NCBI GenBank assembly: GCA_964559125.1
Contig: CAZLGW010000005.1
Span: 1 to 64,000, forward strand
DNA length: 64,000 nt
Source of the DNA: Ravibacter sp964559125
Lineage (GTDB): Bacteria; Bacteroidota; Bacteroidia; Cytophagales; Spirosomataceae
Reading direction: 5' to 3'
In this document: one piece after another, positions 25,684 through 34,822 of the stretch
Numbering within the stretch: the stretch's first letter is position 1
How the letters are laid out: each line of letters begins with the position of its first letter
Position numbers and translations under genes: made by a program
The notes under the pieces: model-generated
Told to the model about the DNA's origin: nothing
Database searches by the model: none
What the model saw: only the letters and a program-made list of their open reading frames with translations

Positions 25684-25696
25684 AGTATCTGATACT
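25684..25696. promoter_or_regulatory. Palindromic operator candidate AGTATCTGATACT
   Basis: A perfect inverted repeat (AGTATC-T-GATACT) in the divergent region, beginning 20 nt upstream of the XRE start. Size and symmetry suit a dimeric HTH repressor. Confidence 0.5.
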
Positions 25697-25761
25697 GTGC
25701 ACTTTGTGTTTGTCACCAAAATGCTTCACCTTTGTTAAAGACGAATACAGCTATACAGCAA

Positions 25762-25785
25762 ATATTGAAAGAATATTTTCAATAT
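25762..25785. promoter_or_regulatory. Palindromic operator candidate upstream of the S24-like regulator
   Basis: ATATTGAAA (25762-25770) and TTTCAATAT (25777-25785) form a perfect 9-bp inverted repeat with a 6-nt centre, 26 nt before the start at 25811. It differs in sequence from the palindrome near the XRE gene, suggesting each regulator has its own site. Confidence 0.5.
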
Positions 25786-25810
25786 CAAAACGCAATTAAG
25801 AAAATTTTAT

Positions 25811-26608
25811 ATGACTATTTTTTCTGAAAGATTAAGCCAGTTCATTGCAAGTATTGGCGAAACGCCCTCTTCATTTGAGTCAAAAATCGGAGTATCAAAA
25901 GGAGCTATCTACAAGCCGATCAGGAATGGGAAAACAGTAGGTTTAGAGATATTGGTGAAAATTTTCTCCAATTATCCGGAGCTTGACGTTGAGTGGCTTA
26001 TTACCGGCTCAGGGACGATGTTCCGGCAAAACGCTGAGAGGCGTTACGGGGGAACGGTTATAACAGAGGATCTGTCAGTCGGATACAGCGTCATGAAAGG
26101 CCCTAAATCTATTGTACGCGTGATCGCCACCCGGCAGGCGACAGGCTGGGATGGGGATTTCGAAGGGCACGAGCACCTGGTCGAATCCTTTTTCTACCTG
26201 CCTGCGCGTATGTTGCCGGGCGGACGCGACTATGCCGGTTTTACCGTAATAGAAAACAGTATGGAACCTACTCTGCCGATCAAATCCCTGCTGATAGCAG
26301 AACTGGTAGCGCCGGGAAACTATAAACGTATACAGACCGGTCAGGTGTATGTCGTTATCACCCGGCAAGGTATTGTGATCAGGAGGATTACGAACAGGCT
26401 GGAGGAAAGAGATGCTCTCCAGGCTGTTGCCGACAATACCGACTACGGCCCTGCAGATATACCTGCGGGCGAAATATCTTCCGTCTGGAAAGCCAGGGCG
26501 TTTTTTTCTTTCACTTTTTCCGGCGAACGCCACCAATTGTACCAGCTTTACCAGGACCTGGAGGAACGGATCAAACTACTCGAAACCAGGGGCGACAATC
26601 CGGCCTGA
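25811..26608 (+). CDS. CI/LexA-like regulator with S24 peptidase-type C-terminal domain
   Basis: 265 residues. An N-terminal HTH (about 5-65: FIASIGETPSSFESKIGVSKGAIYKPI ... VEWLITGSG) is followed by an S24-like domain (about 125-240). The Ser nucleophile motif is present (VIENSMEPTL, Ser150), but the position of the catalytic Lys reads GIVIRRI (Arg191/Arg192) and I find no Ala-Gly cleavage dipeptide in the linker. It may therefore not self-cleave and may act as a constitutive or ligand-modulated repressor. A phage/ICE origin is possible but no structural phage genes are nearby. Confidence 0.8.
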   Translation: MTIFSERLSQFIASIGETPSSFESKIGVSKGAIYKPIRNGKTVGLEILVKIFSNYPELDVEWLITGSGTMFRQNAERRYGGTVITEDLSVGYSVMKGPKSIVRVIATRQATGWDGDFEGHEHLVESFFYLPARMLPGGRDYAGFTVIENSMEPTLPIKSLLIAELVAPGNYKRIQTGQVYVVITRQGIVIRRITNRLEERDALQAVADNTDYGPADIPAGEISSVWKARAFFSFTFSGERHQLYQLYQDLEERIKLLETRGDNPA

Positions 26609-26744
26609 TCCTGTTTCCGGGATATTTATCCCGATGTAAACGTTTAAATAATTTCTTCGGGATAATGAACGCATCTGCGGGTGTGGAACAGAAATGATGG
26701 ACGTCTGAAATTCGCTGTCGGAATGTCACCAGAATTTCACCATT

Positions 26745-27233
26745 ATGAAACCTGCACCTGATTCTTCGCGGCAAAATGAGGCCGGGTCTGTTTCCCCGGA
26801 GCTCCTGGAAGAGATCCGTGTTTTTTTTGACGCTACAGATTCCGCGTCCTTTAAAACAATGCTCTTTCACATTTTACTTTCCTATGCGGGACACTACTAT
26901 TACAATGCCGGCGAGCCGGTCGAAGTAGTCGAAACACTCGATCGCCTGGCCCGGCTTCTCGATGGGGTAAGACGCTGGGCGGAGACTCAATCCCGTCAGG
27001 CGAAATCCCCGGATCATGTCCCGGTCAATCCCGTAGATGTCCTGGCGTGCTTCTTTGAGGATGCCGGGTATCAGAACATAGAAAGTGCCCTTCGCTCGAT
27101 CCGCTTTTTTGCACTATGCCGGCAGTCCGGGCTGGAGGACGGAGCCGCTATCGATACCCTCAGATTTTATCATGATATAACCTGCCTTGTAGAAGCTTGT
27201 GATAGCCTCCGGAAAGAGTCCGGCAGCAACTGA
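26745..27233 (+). CDS. Hypothetical helical protein
   Basis: 162 residues, predominantly helical (PELLEEIRVFFDATD, FKTMLFHILLSYAGHYYY, VEVVETLDRLARLLDGVRRW), no signal peptide or obvious membrane anchor. Family not recognised. It follows the S24-like regulator on the same strand with a 136-nt gap, so it could be a regulated target or an accessory gene of the same acquired block. Confidence 0.55.
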   Translation: MKPAPDSSRQNEAGSVSPELLEEIRVFFDATDSASFKTMLFHILLSYAGHYYYNAGEPVEVVETLDRLARLLDGVRRWAETQSRQAKSPDHVPVNPVDVLACFFEDAGYQNIESALRSIRFFALCRQSGLEDGAAIDTLRFYHDITCLVEACDSLRKESGSN

Positions 27234-27621
27234 TTGTACTTTTCAGTGCAGGTATTTTAGTCGTGCGACGCATGGGTGCCATGCAGGCGGAGAAGGAGGG
27301 TTCAGTAACGCGAAATTAAAAAAGTTATAAAACATCAAAGGATCTAGCAATTTTAATTCTTATAAATTTAATTTTCCCAAAATTATCAACCTGTTTTGTT
27401 TGAGTGAGAAGAATTTTTTCGCATAATTTGTGGAAAATACAGAATAGACTAATAAAAGTCTTTTATTTTTGTTTCTGGTAATAGTGCTGTTGGTCGGAGG
27501 AAGGGTATACGCAGTTTAGCTTCGGGCAGGTTACAGAATATTCTTGGTTTTTCGCCAAAAAATATAACTTAATAAAGGTGTGGGATAGGTTGTGCGGGTG
27601 TGTAAACAAGTTGACTGTCAC
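27234..27621. other. AT-rich non-coding stretch upstream of the RND cluster
   Basis: 388 nt. The centre (27310-27480) is strongly A+T-rich. The octamer TATTTTTG at 27464-27471 fits the Bacteroidota -7 element TAnnTTTG, but I see no TTTG at the usual spacing upstream. No coding or RNA feature is supported. It may hold the promoter for the small exported gene and the efflux operon. Confidence 0.4.
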
Positions 27622-28029
27622 ATGAGGTTTTCAGTAAAATACATCTTTTTACCAGTGTTTCTCTTCCTGGCGGGAATAGTAGCCCCCGCGGAGAGCGTAT
27701 CTGATACTGAAAATGATGCCTGTGCGATTGCGGCCTGCCTTCCCGGCAGGACCTTTGAAGCTTGTCATAGCACTTCTGAAGTCGGGCAGACACTTGGCAT
27801 ATTGAGACATGCCTTTCATGAAGCCGTTTTTGCGGAAGAGAGCGAGGTAGACCACCAGGAGTCTGAATTTCAGAACAAAGAGCACAAATACGGCTTTCTG
27901 TATCTGCCTCCCGGCGTACTGTCGCTGGATTATTCTTCCGGGAAAATCAACGCCCCCTTTAAAGGAAAAGATTACCTGCCCTACCAGTTTTCACACAGAT
28001 ATATTCTCTTCCAGTCTTTCCTGATCTGA
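27622..28029 (+). CDS. Small exported hypothetical protein upstream of RND genes
   Basis: The start is set at ATG 27622 (MRFSVKYIFLPVFLFLAGIVAPAES), which gives a signal peptide and 135 residues; the GTG at 27592 would place charged residues before it. The mature part has two Cys-containing segments (NDACAIAACLPG, FEACHSTS) and no recognised domain. It lies 142 nt upstream of the membrane-fusion gene on the same strand. A role linked to efflux is possible but unproven. Confidence 0.55.
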   Translation: MRFSVKYIFLPVFLFLAGIVAPAESVSDTENDACAIAACLPGRTFEACHSTSEVGQTLGILRHAFHEAVFAEESEVDHQESEFQNKEHKYGFLYLPPGVLSLDYSSGKINAPFKGKDYLPYQFSHRYILFQSFLI

Positions 28030-28171
28030 TTAAGGGTATTTGCCAGCAATCAGGTGTTACAAATTCCATATCGTATTGTATGACAGGCCGGTTTCGAAGT
28101 AAAACCGCAGGCCTTGTATGTGCCCTGATATACCGTTAATCCAAGTACTTTTTTAACCAATACCAGTTGTC

Positions 28172-29254
28172 ATGAGAAGTGTTTTCATGGTAGTGGCATC
28201 ATTTGCCCTGCTCTTTAATACCGGTTGTGAATCAAAACACGAGGAGGAAGAATCGGAAATAAAATTACTGGTAACAAGTCCCCTGGAAAAGGATACTATT
28301 GTTACCAAAGAATATGTCAGCCAGATAAGATCCGTCAGCCACATTGAGCTGCGGACGCTGGAGAAAGGATACCTGCATAAAATCTATGTAGACGAAGGAC
28401 AATTCGTCAGAAAAGGGCAGCTCATGTTCCGGATCATGCCTATGATACTGGAGGCGGAGCAGCAGAAGGCAAAGGCCGAAGCGGGCTTTGCGGAGATCGA
28501 ATACCGGAATACCAAATCGCTTGCCGACAGCAACGTTGTGTCACAGAATGAGCTGGCGCTTGCCAAAGCCAGGCTCGATAAAGCCAGGGCAGAACTGGCA
28601 CTCGCCGATGTACATCTGGCATTCACCGAGATAAGAGCCCCATTCGACGGAATAATGGACCAGTTCCAGGTCAGGCTGGGCAGCCTGGTAGATGAGGGCG
28701 ATCTGCTGACCACCTTGTCCGACAACAGCAAAATGTGGGTGTATTTCAATGTGCCGGAAGCGGAGTACCTCGATTACAAAATGCGCTCCGGGCAGAAAGA
28801 CCAGGGGAAGGTGAAACTGATGATGGCTAATCACCAACTGTTCGAGTACCCGGGCATTGTCGAGACTATAGAGGCGGATTTTAACAATGAAACCGGCAAC
28901 ATCGCGTTCAGGGCTACCTTTCCGAACCCCAAAGGTTTGCTCCGTCACGGGCAGACCGGGAATGTACTGGTAGAGGTGCCGCTGAATAAGGCGCTGATCA
29001 TACCTCAGAAAGCCACCTTCGAGGTGCTGGAGAAAAAATTTGTTTTTGTGGTCGATAAAGACAACGTAGTCCATACCCGTGAGATTACCATCGGAGCCGA
29101 AATGCCCGACCTCTACGTCATTACCGACGGGCTTTCCACAGATGATAAAATTTTGCTTGAGGGTATACGGAAGGTGAAGGAGGATGAAAAAATTCACTTC
29201 GACTATGAGAAGCCGGAGGATGTGATCGCCGGCCTGAAAGTATACTCCGAATAA
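28172..29254 (+). CDS. RND efflux periplasmic adaptor (membrane fusion lipoprotein)
   Basis: 360 residues. Lipoprotein signal (lipobox FNTGC, Cys19). A lipoyl/barrel-sandwich half (HIELRTLEKGYLHKIYVDEGQFVRKGQ) leads into an alpha-hairpin (AEAGFAEIEYRNTKSLADS ... KARAELALADVHLAFTEIRAPFDG), then beta-barrel and membrane-proximal domains (ALIIPQKATFEVLEKKFVFVVD). It bridges the inner-membrane pump and the outer-membrane channel encoded immediately downstream. AcrA/MexA family; substrate range cannot be told from sequence. Confidence 0.93.
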   Translation: MRSVFMVVASFALLFNTGCESKHEEEESEIKLLVTSPLEKDTIVTKEYVSQIRSVSHIELRTLEKGYLHKIYVDEGQFVRKGQLMFRIMPMILEAEQQKAKAEAGFAEIEYRNTKSLADSNVVSQNELALAKARLDKARAELALADVHLAFTEIRAPFDGIMDQFQVRLGSLVDEGDLLTTLSDNSKMWVYFNVPEAEYLDYKMRSGQKDQGKVKLMMANHQLFEYPGIVETIEADFNNETGNIAFRATFPNPKGLLRHGQTGNVLVEVPLNKALIIPQKATFEVLEKKFVFVVDKDNVVHTREITIGAEMPDLYVITDGLSTDDKILLEGIRKVKEDEKIHFDYEKPEDVIAGLKVYSE

Positions 29255-29281
29255 AGTGGTAAACCCCAATCCAGGCAAAAG

Positions 29282-32200
29282 ATGTTTAGTAATTTCATAC
29301 AGAGACCGGTATTTGCAATACTGATCTCGTTCGCAATCGTTTTTGTGGGACTGCTGGCTATGAGAAATCTGCCTACCTCCCAATTCCCTGAAATATCGCC
29401 CCCGATGGTTATCGTCAGGGCATCGTACCCGGGCGCCAGTGCTGAGGTACTGACCGAATCGGTCCTGATCCCCCTCGAGCAGGCGGTCAACGGTGTGCCG
29501 GGCATGAAGTATATGACTTCCGATGCCACCAGTGCCGGCGAATCCAACATCCAGATCGTTTTTGACCTGGGCACCGACCCCGACCAGGCTGTGGTCAACG
29601 TCAATACCCGTATCGCCCAGGTGCTTAACAGGCTTCCCCTGCTCGTACAGCGTGAAGGCGTTATCGTCAACAGGGTGATCCCGAGTATGCTGATGTACGT
29701 AAACCTGTACAGTACCGACCCAAAATCCGACATGAAGTTCCTCTTCAACTATGCCGGGGTGAATATGCTGCCTGAACTGCAGCGGATCAGCGGGATCGGG
29801 CAGGCAAGCATGCTGGGAAGCCGCCAGTATGCGATGCGTATATGGCTGAAGCCCGACAGGATGCGTGCCTATAATATTTCGGTCGATGAAATTATGGAAG
29901 CCCTTGACGATCAGAGCGTGATCGGCTCTCCGGGGCGGATAGGACGCAGCGACGGCAAGAGGGCGGAGGCGCTCGAATATGTGCTGACCTATGAGGGGAG
30001 ATTCAGCAATGTGGAGCAATACAATAACGTGATCCTGAGATCGAACCCCAACGGGGAAAACCTCCGGCTCAGGGATGTCGCCAATATCGAGCTGGGGAGC
30101 GAATACTACGATATATACTCCAACCTGAACGACCTGCCGTCGGCAGCGATCGTGCTGAAACAAACCTACGGAAGCAATGCGACGGAGGTAATTAAGAATG
30201 TCAAAAATAAGCTAACCGAGCTTAAAAAGGACTTTCCGCCTGGTATGGACTACCAGATCAGCTATGATGTCTCTAGCTTTCTGACCGCCTCCACCGACAA
30301 CGTGATCCACACGCTTCGCGATGCATTCATACTCGTAGCCCTGGTAGTGTTTATCTTCCTCGGCGATTGGCGCTCTACGCTTATCCCGACCCTTGCGGTT
30401 CCTGTCTCTTTGATAGGCTCATTTGCCTGTATGCAGGCGTTTGGCCTTACAATCAACATGATTACGCTTTTTGCTTTGGTACTGGCGATAGGGATCGTCG
30501 TAGACAACGCCATTGTGGTGGTAGAGGCTGTGCATACCAAAATGGAGGAGGAGCACGTGTCACCGTACGTCGCGGTCCGTAAAGTGCTGGGCGAGATCAG
30601 CGGTGCCGTAATCGCCATAACCCTCATGATGACCGCGGTATTTATCCCCGTTGCCTTCATGACAGGTCCGGTGGGGATCTTCTACCGGCAGTTTTCCATT
30701 ACGATGGCGAGCTCGATTATCATTTCGGGGGTGGTGGCTCTTACGCTTACACCGGTGCTTTGCGCCATGATCCTGAAAAATACACACGGACAGCCCAGGA
30801 AGAAAACCTGGATGAACCGGGCGCTCGACGGCTTTAACAGCTGGTTTGAAAAGCTTACGGGGAAATATGTGGGTTTGCTCCGGCTGATCGTCAACCGCAG
30901 GGTTCTCACCTTCGGTATGCTGCTCGCGTTCAGTTTCGGGATATTCGGCATTACCCTCAGGCTACCGTCCGGGTTTATCCCCAGCGAAGACCAGGGTATG
31001 ATCTATGCGGTGGTGCAGACCCCTCCCGGGTCTACCCTTGAGCGGACGAACGATATTTCACGGAAGCTCCAGGCTATAGCCGAAAAGGTAGACGGGATAG
31101 AATCGGTGACAGCCCTGGCGGGTTACGAGGTGCTCACTGAAGGGCGCGGCTCCAATGCCGGTACCTGCCTGATCAACCTGAAGCCATGGGATGAGCGTCA
31201 TCATACCGTGACAGAGATTATCCACGAGCTCGAAGAAAAATCGAGAGTGATACCGGGCGCTACGATAGAGTTTTTCGACCCTCCGGCAGTTCCGGGCTAT
31301 GGTGCGGCAGGCGGTTTCGCGCTTCAGTTGCTCGACAAGACCAACAGCGGTGACTACAAAGAGCTTGAGAAAGTAAACGACGAATTTATGGATGAGCTCC
31401 GTGAACGGAAGGAGTTATCAGGGTTGTTTACTTTTTTCAGCGCCAAATATCCGCAGTACGAATTACAGATCGACAATGAGCTGGCTATGCAGAAGGGGGT
31501 GTCGATCGGGAATGCAATGAATACCCTTTCTATTCTCATCGGGAGCAGCTATGAGCTGGGATTTATCAAGTTCCAGCGGTTTTTCAAAGTGTTTGTGCAG
31601 GCTTCGCCCGAATACAGGGCGTTGCCCGAAGATATCCTGAAGCTGTATGTGAAGAATAACCGTGATGAAATGGTCCCCTTCTCCTCTTTTATGAAAATTG
31701 TCAAGTCCCAGGGAGCCAACGAGATCAACCGCTACAACATGTACAACACCGCGTCGATACGGGGCCAGCCGGCCCAGGGGTACAGTAGCGGTGAAGCGAT
31801 TAAAGCAGTACAGGAGGTAGCGGCGAAGACGCTTCCCAGAGGGTATGACATCGATTGGGCGGGTCTGTCGAAAGACGAAGTGGTGCGGGGCAACGAGGCG
31901 ATCTACATTTTCATAGTAGTCCTGATATTCGTCTATATCGTTCTGGCGTCACAGTATGAGAGCTTCATTATCCCGCTTGCCGTTATCCTCTCCCTGCCTG
32001 CCGGTATTTTCGGTTCCTTCTTCCTTATCAAGGTCATGGGGCTTGCCAACGATATCTATGCCCAGGTGGGGCTGGTGATGCTGGTGGGGTTGCTGGGCAA
32101 GAATGCGGTGCTTATCGTCGAATTTGCCATGCAGAAGCATCACGAGGGGGCTACTGTGCTCGAAGCTGCCATAGAGGGAGCCAAAGTGCGTTTCCGTCCT

Positions 32201-32485
32201 ATCCTGATGACTTCTTTCGCCTTTATAGCCGGGTTGATACCGCTCGTACTTTCTCACGGCGCCGGTGCTATCGGGAACCGTACCATCGGGGCCAGCGCCC
32301 TGGGGGGAATGCTCTTCGGAACGGTGTTCGGGGTGATCGTGATCCCGGGGCTGTACTACTTCTTCGGCAAGATGGCCGAAGGTCGCAGCCTGATCAGGAA
32401 CGAGGACGATACCTCGCTTACCGAAGAGTTTGTTCATACGATCGATAAGTTTCCATATACCGAAGAGAGCACAGACAATGAATAG
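29282..32485 (+). CDS. RND multidrug efflux permease, HAE1/AcrB family
   Basis: 1067 residues, the normal length for the family. Opens with MFSNFIQRPVFAILISFAIV (TM1). It has two large periplasmic loops and the TM4 proton-relay segment LVLAIGIVVDNAIVVVEAV, with the Asp pair replaced by the common VDNA form. The second half repeats the pattern (LVMLVGLLGKNAVLIVEFA). It exports drugs or toxic amphiphiles using the proton gradient, with the adaptor upstream (27-nt gap) and the TolC-like channel downstream (8-nt overlap). No local repressor (TetR) is next to the operon. Confidence 0.95.
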   Translation: MFSNFIQRPVFAILISFAIVFVGLLAMRNLPTSQFPEISPPMVIVRASYPGASAEVLTESVLIPLEQAVNGVPGMKYMTSDATSAGESNIQIVFDLGTDPDQAVVNVNTRIAQVLNRLPLLVQREGVIVNRVIPSMLMYVNLYSTDPKSDMKFLFNYAGVNMLPELQRISGIGQASMLGSRQYAMRIWLKPDRMRAYNISVDEIMEALDDQSVIGSPGRIGRSDGKRAEALEYVLTYEGRFSNVEQYNNVILRSNPNGENLRLRDVANIELGSEYYDIYSNLNDLPSAAIVLKQTYGSNATEVIKNVKNKLTELKKDFPPGMDYQISYDVSSFLTASTDNVIHTLRDAFILVALVVFIFLGDWRSTLIPTLAVPVSLIGSFACMQAFGLTINMITLFALVLAIGIVVDNAIVVVEAVHTKMEEEHVSPYVAVRKVLGEISGAVIAITLMMTAVFIPVAFMTGPVGIFYRQFSITMASSIIISGVVALTLTPVLCAMILKNTHGQPRKKTWMNRALDGFNSWFEKLTGKYVGLLRLIVNRRVLTFGMLLAFSFGIFGITLRLPSGFIPSEDQGMIYAVVQTPPGSTLERTNDISRKLQAIAEKVDGIESVTALAGYEVLTEGRGSNAGTCLINLKPWDERHHTVTEIIHELEEKSRVIPGATIEFFDPPAVPGYGAAGGFALQLLDKTNSGDYKELEKVNDEFMDELRERKELSGLFTFFSAKYPQYELQIDNELAMQKGVSIGNAMNTLSILIGSSYELGFIKFQRFFKVFVQASPEYRALPEDILKLYVKNNRDEMVPFSSFMKIVKSQGANEINRYNMYNTASIRGQPAQGYSSGEAIKAVQEVAAKTLPRGYDIDWAGLSKDEVVRGNEAIYIFIVVLIFVYIVLASQYESFIIPLAVILSLPAGIFGSFFLIKVMGLANDIYAQVGLVMLVGLLGKNAVLIVEFAMQKHHEGATVLEAAIEGAKVRFRPILMTSFAFIAGLIPLVLSHGAGAIGNRTIGASALGGMLFGTVFGVIVIPGLYYFFGKMAEGRSLIRNEDDTSLTEEFVHTIDKFPYTEESTDNE

Positions 32486-33911
32486 AAAGAAAATAATGAC
32501 CGGGATAAGCCTGGCATGTGCGGCGCTGTCCCTCTTTGCCTGTAGCCTGCCCGTACTGGTACAAAAAACTCAGAAACAGGAGCTGCCCTCCTCCTTTAGC
32601 GGTAAAAGCGATCGCGCTAATTCGGCTGCGGGAGGCTGGCGGGAGTTTTTCAATGATACCAACCTGGCAACGTTGATAGATTCGGCCCTAGCTAATAACC
32701 AGGAACTGAATATTACCATGCAGGAGATCGGGATGTCGGAAAATGAAATAGAGGCCCGGAAGGGAGAATATCTACCCTTTGTGACGCTTGGCGGTGGAAT
32801 GGGTGTGGAAAAAGCGGCCCGCTATACACAGCTGGGGGCCAGTGAAGCGACTACCGACATCAAGCCGGGAAAGGAAATGCCGGAGCCTCTCGGTGATTTC
32901 AAGCTGGGCGCCTATGTCCGCTGGGAAGCCGATATATGGCATAAGCTGAGAAATGCGAAGAAGGCGGCCGTCCATCGTTACCTGGCGTCGGTAGAAGGAA
33001 GGAACTTTATGGTTACCAACCTGATCAGTGAGATTGCCACCTCTTACTACGAGCTTCTGGCGCTGGATAACCAGTTGCTGATAGTGGAACAGAATATCGG
33101 GATCCAGCAGAATGCGCTGAGGATGGTCAGGCTCCAGAAAGAAGCTACCAGGGTGACGGAGCTGGCAGTGAAAAGGTTTGAAGCACAGCTCCTGAATACC
33201 CAGAGCATGCAGTTTGAGATCCGTCAGCGAATCGTAGAGACTGAGAATCGTATCAATCTCCTGGTGGGGCGGTTCCCTCAGCCGGTCGAACGGGACCACC
33301 GCAGCTTTTCGGAGCTTGAACCTGCGAAAATGCAAATCGGGACCCCGGCTGAGCTGCTTGGCAACCGGGCAGATATCCGCCAGGCAGAACAGGAACTGGC
33401 CGTCGCAAAGCTGGATATCGAGGTAGCCCGCGCCAGCTTTTACCCGTCCCTGGGGTTGTCGGCGAATTTTGGTATCCAGGCGTTCAACCCGGCCTACCTG
33501 GCTAAGCTGCCGGAGTCCATTTTCTCGACACTGATTGGTGATATGGCAGGTCCGATCGTCAACAAAAAGGCGATACGGGCGGAATACCTCAATGCCAATG
33601 CCCGCCAGATCCAGGCTATCTACAAATATGAGCAGACGGTGCTGAATGCATTTACCGAAGTCGCCAACCAGGTATCCAAGATCGAAAACCTTGAAAGGAG
33701 CTACGATATGAAGTCGAAGGAGGTGGATGCGCTCAATGAGTCGGTTGCCATTTCAAACCGGCTCTTCGGGTCTGCGCGCGCCGATTATACGGAGGTGCTG
33801 CTCACCCAGCGGGACGCCATAGAATCAAGATTTGAGCTGATCGAGACCAAAATGCAACAACTGAGCGCAATGGTAGGCGCTTACCGGGCTTTGGGAGGAG
33901 GATGGAAGTAA
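32478..33911 (+). CDS. RND outer-membrane channel lipoprotein (NodT/OprM family)
   Basis: The start is set at ATG 32478, overlapping the permease stop in ATGAATAG; the earlier in-frame ATG would give a poor leader. 477 residues. Lipobox LFAC with MNRKKIMTGISLACAALSLFAC as signal. Two TolC-type halves with long helical hairpins (VEGRNFMVTNLISEIATSYYEL, AEQELAVAKLDIEVARASFYPSLGL). It completes the tripartite pump. A strong hairpin terminator follows at 33915. Confidence 0.93.
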   Translation: MNRKKIMTGISLACAALSLFACSLPVLVQKTQKQELPSSFSGKSDRANSAAGGWREFFNDTNLATLIDSALANNQELNITMQEIGMSENEIEARKGEYLPFVTLGGGMGVEKAARYTQLGASEATTDIKPGKEMPEPLGDFKLGAYVRWEADIWHKLRNAKKAAVHRYLASVEGRNFMVTNLISEIATSYYELLALDNQLLIVEQNIGIQQNALRMVRLQKEATRVTELAVKRFEAQLLNTQSMQFEIRQRIVETENRINLLVGRFPQPVERDHRSFSELEPAKMQIGTPAELLGNRADIRQAEQELAVAKLDIEVARASFYPSLGLSANFGIQAFNPAYLAKLPESIFSTLIGDMAGPIVNKKAIRAEYLNANARQIQAIYKYEQTVLNAFTEVANQVSKIENLERSYDMKSKEVDALNESVAISNRLFGSARADYTEVLLTQRDAIESRFELIETKMQQLSAMVGAYRALGGGWK

Positions 33912-33914
33912 TAA

Positions 33915-33946
33915 CGCTCTCCCTCGTCTCGGACGATGGGAGGGCG
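33915..33946. terminator. Hairpin terminator between convergent genes
   Basis: CGCTCTCCC-TCGTC pairs with GACGA-T-GGGAGGGCG around a TCG loop: 14 pairs with one bulged T. It lies between the RND operon and the convergent EEP-family gene. No T-run is attached, so it may act with Rho or simply as a 3' end stabiliser. Confidence 0.5.
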
Positions 33947-33955
33947 ACTTCAGGG

Positions 33956-34798
33956 TCACCGAAGGAACCTGACCACCACAGGGTAGTGATCAGAAAGATA
34001 ATCAGTATACCGATCATGGATAATATCCGCGGAAACAATCTTACCCGCAAGATTCCGGGATGTAAACACAAAGTCGATCCGGCGCCCGGATCCGGAAGGG
34101 TATTGCTTCGTCGGGATACTGTGCTTGAACGTCTTGTGCATTTTGTAAAAGGCATCCGTATACCCGGCTTTTGTCATCTGATCAATAACGCCGTAATCGA
34201 TCTGTCCGTTTTTAAGATTGCGGATATGTGCCTCTTTTGTTTCACGCTCCTGCATCGATCTTACTAAAGCGTCGGTGTACTGAGCTTTATCAGTTTCGGA
34301 TACTGCGTTAAAATCGCCGGAAAAAATAATCTTTGCGTTGGCCGGCAGGAGTTTGGCATGGGCGATGATCTGGACGATTTCCCTGTTGCGTTTTTCCTGG
34401 TTATGAGGCGAGAGGTGCAATACAAAGATATGATAATCGAGTACATTGGCATAAATATAGCCGTGCCACATATTGTCAAGCACTTTCTGGACATTCACAA
34501 TCGGGTATTTCGAAGTGAGTGCCACCGGGTAGCCCGGCTCTTTGCACAGTATCGCATAGTGATGTCCATACCTGGCAGCAAATTCTTCCAGGCTTTTCTG
34601 GGTAAATTTATTGGTTTCCTGGAAAGCCGTGATATCCGGGTCGATGTCTTTTACCCAGCTTACAAAATCGGCTTTCAGCGTCGAATCATTTTTAAGGCCT
34701 TCAAGAATGTTATAACTGAGGTAGGTTATCGGTTTTTGCGCCATACCGGCCAATGGCATGAAAAGAGAGATCAGAGAAAAAATAAGGAGTTGTTTCAT
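33956..34798 (-). CDS. Secreted endonuclease/exonuclease/phosphatase-family protein
   Basis: 280 residues with signal peptide MKQLLIFSLISLFMPLAGMA. EEP fold motifs in order: YLSYNILEG (metal Asn), DITAFQETN (catalytic Glu), LHLSPHN (active-site His), IFSGDFNAV (Asp/Asn pair), RIDFVFTS and the terminal LSDHYPVVV (catalytic Asp-His). Substrate could be nucleic acid, phosphoinositol-like or other phosphodiesters; secretion argues for scavenging. It lies 24 nt downstream of glpK on the same strand. Confidence 0.85.
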   Translation of the reverse strand: MKQLLIFSLISLFMPLAGMAQKPITYLSYNILEGLKNDSTLKADFVSWVKDIDPDITAFQETNKFTQKSLEEFAARYGHHYAILCKEPGYPVALTSKYPIVNVQKVLDNMWHGYIYANVLDYHIFVLHLSPHNQEKRNREIVQIIAHAKLLPANAKIIFSGDFNAVSETDKAQYTDALVRSMQERETKEAHIRNLKNGQIDYGVIDQMTKAGYTDAFYKMHKTFKHSIPTKQYPSGSGRRIDFVFTSRNLAGKIVSADIIHDRYTDYLSDHYPVVVRFLR

Positions 34799-34822
34799 GA
34801 TGATGTGATGATCTGACTAAAA

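Noticed and set aside
28541..30163. A 540-codon minus-strand frame
   Set aside because: Antisense to the RND adaptor and permease, whose motifs are unambiguous; it spans their intergenic gap and the protein is His-rich and featureless.
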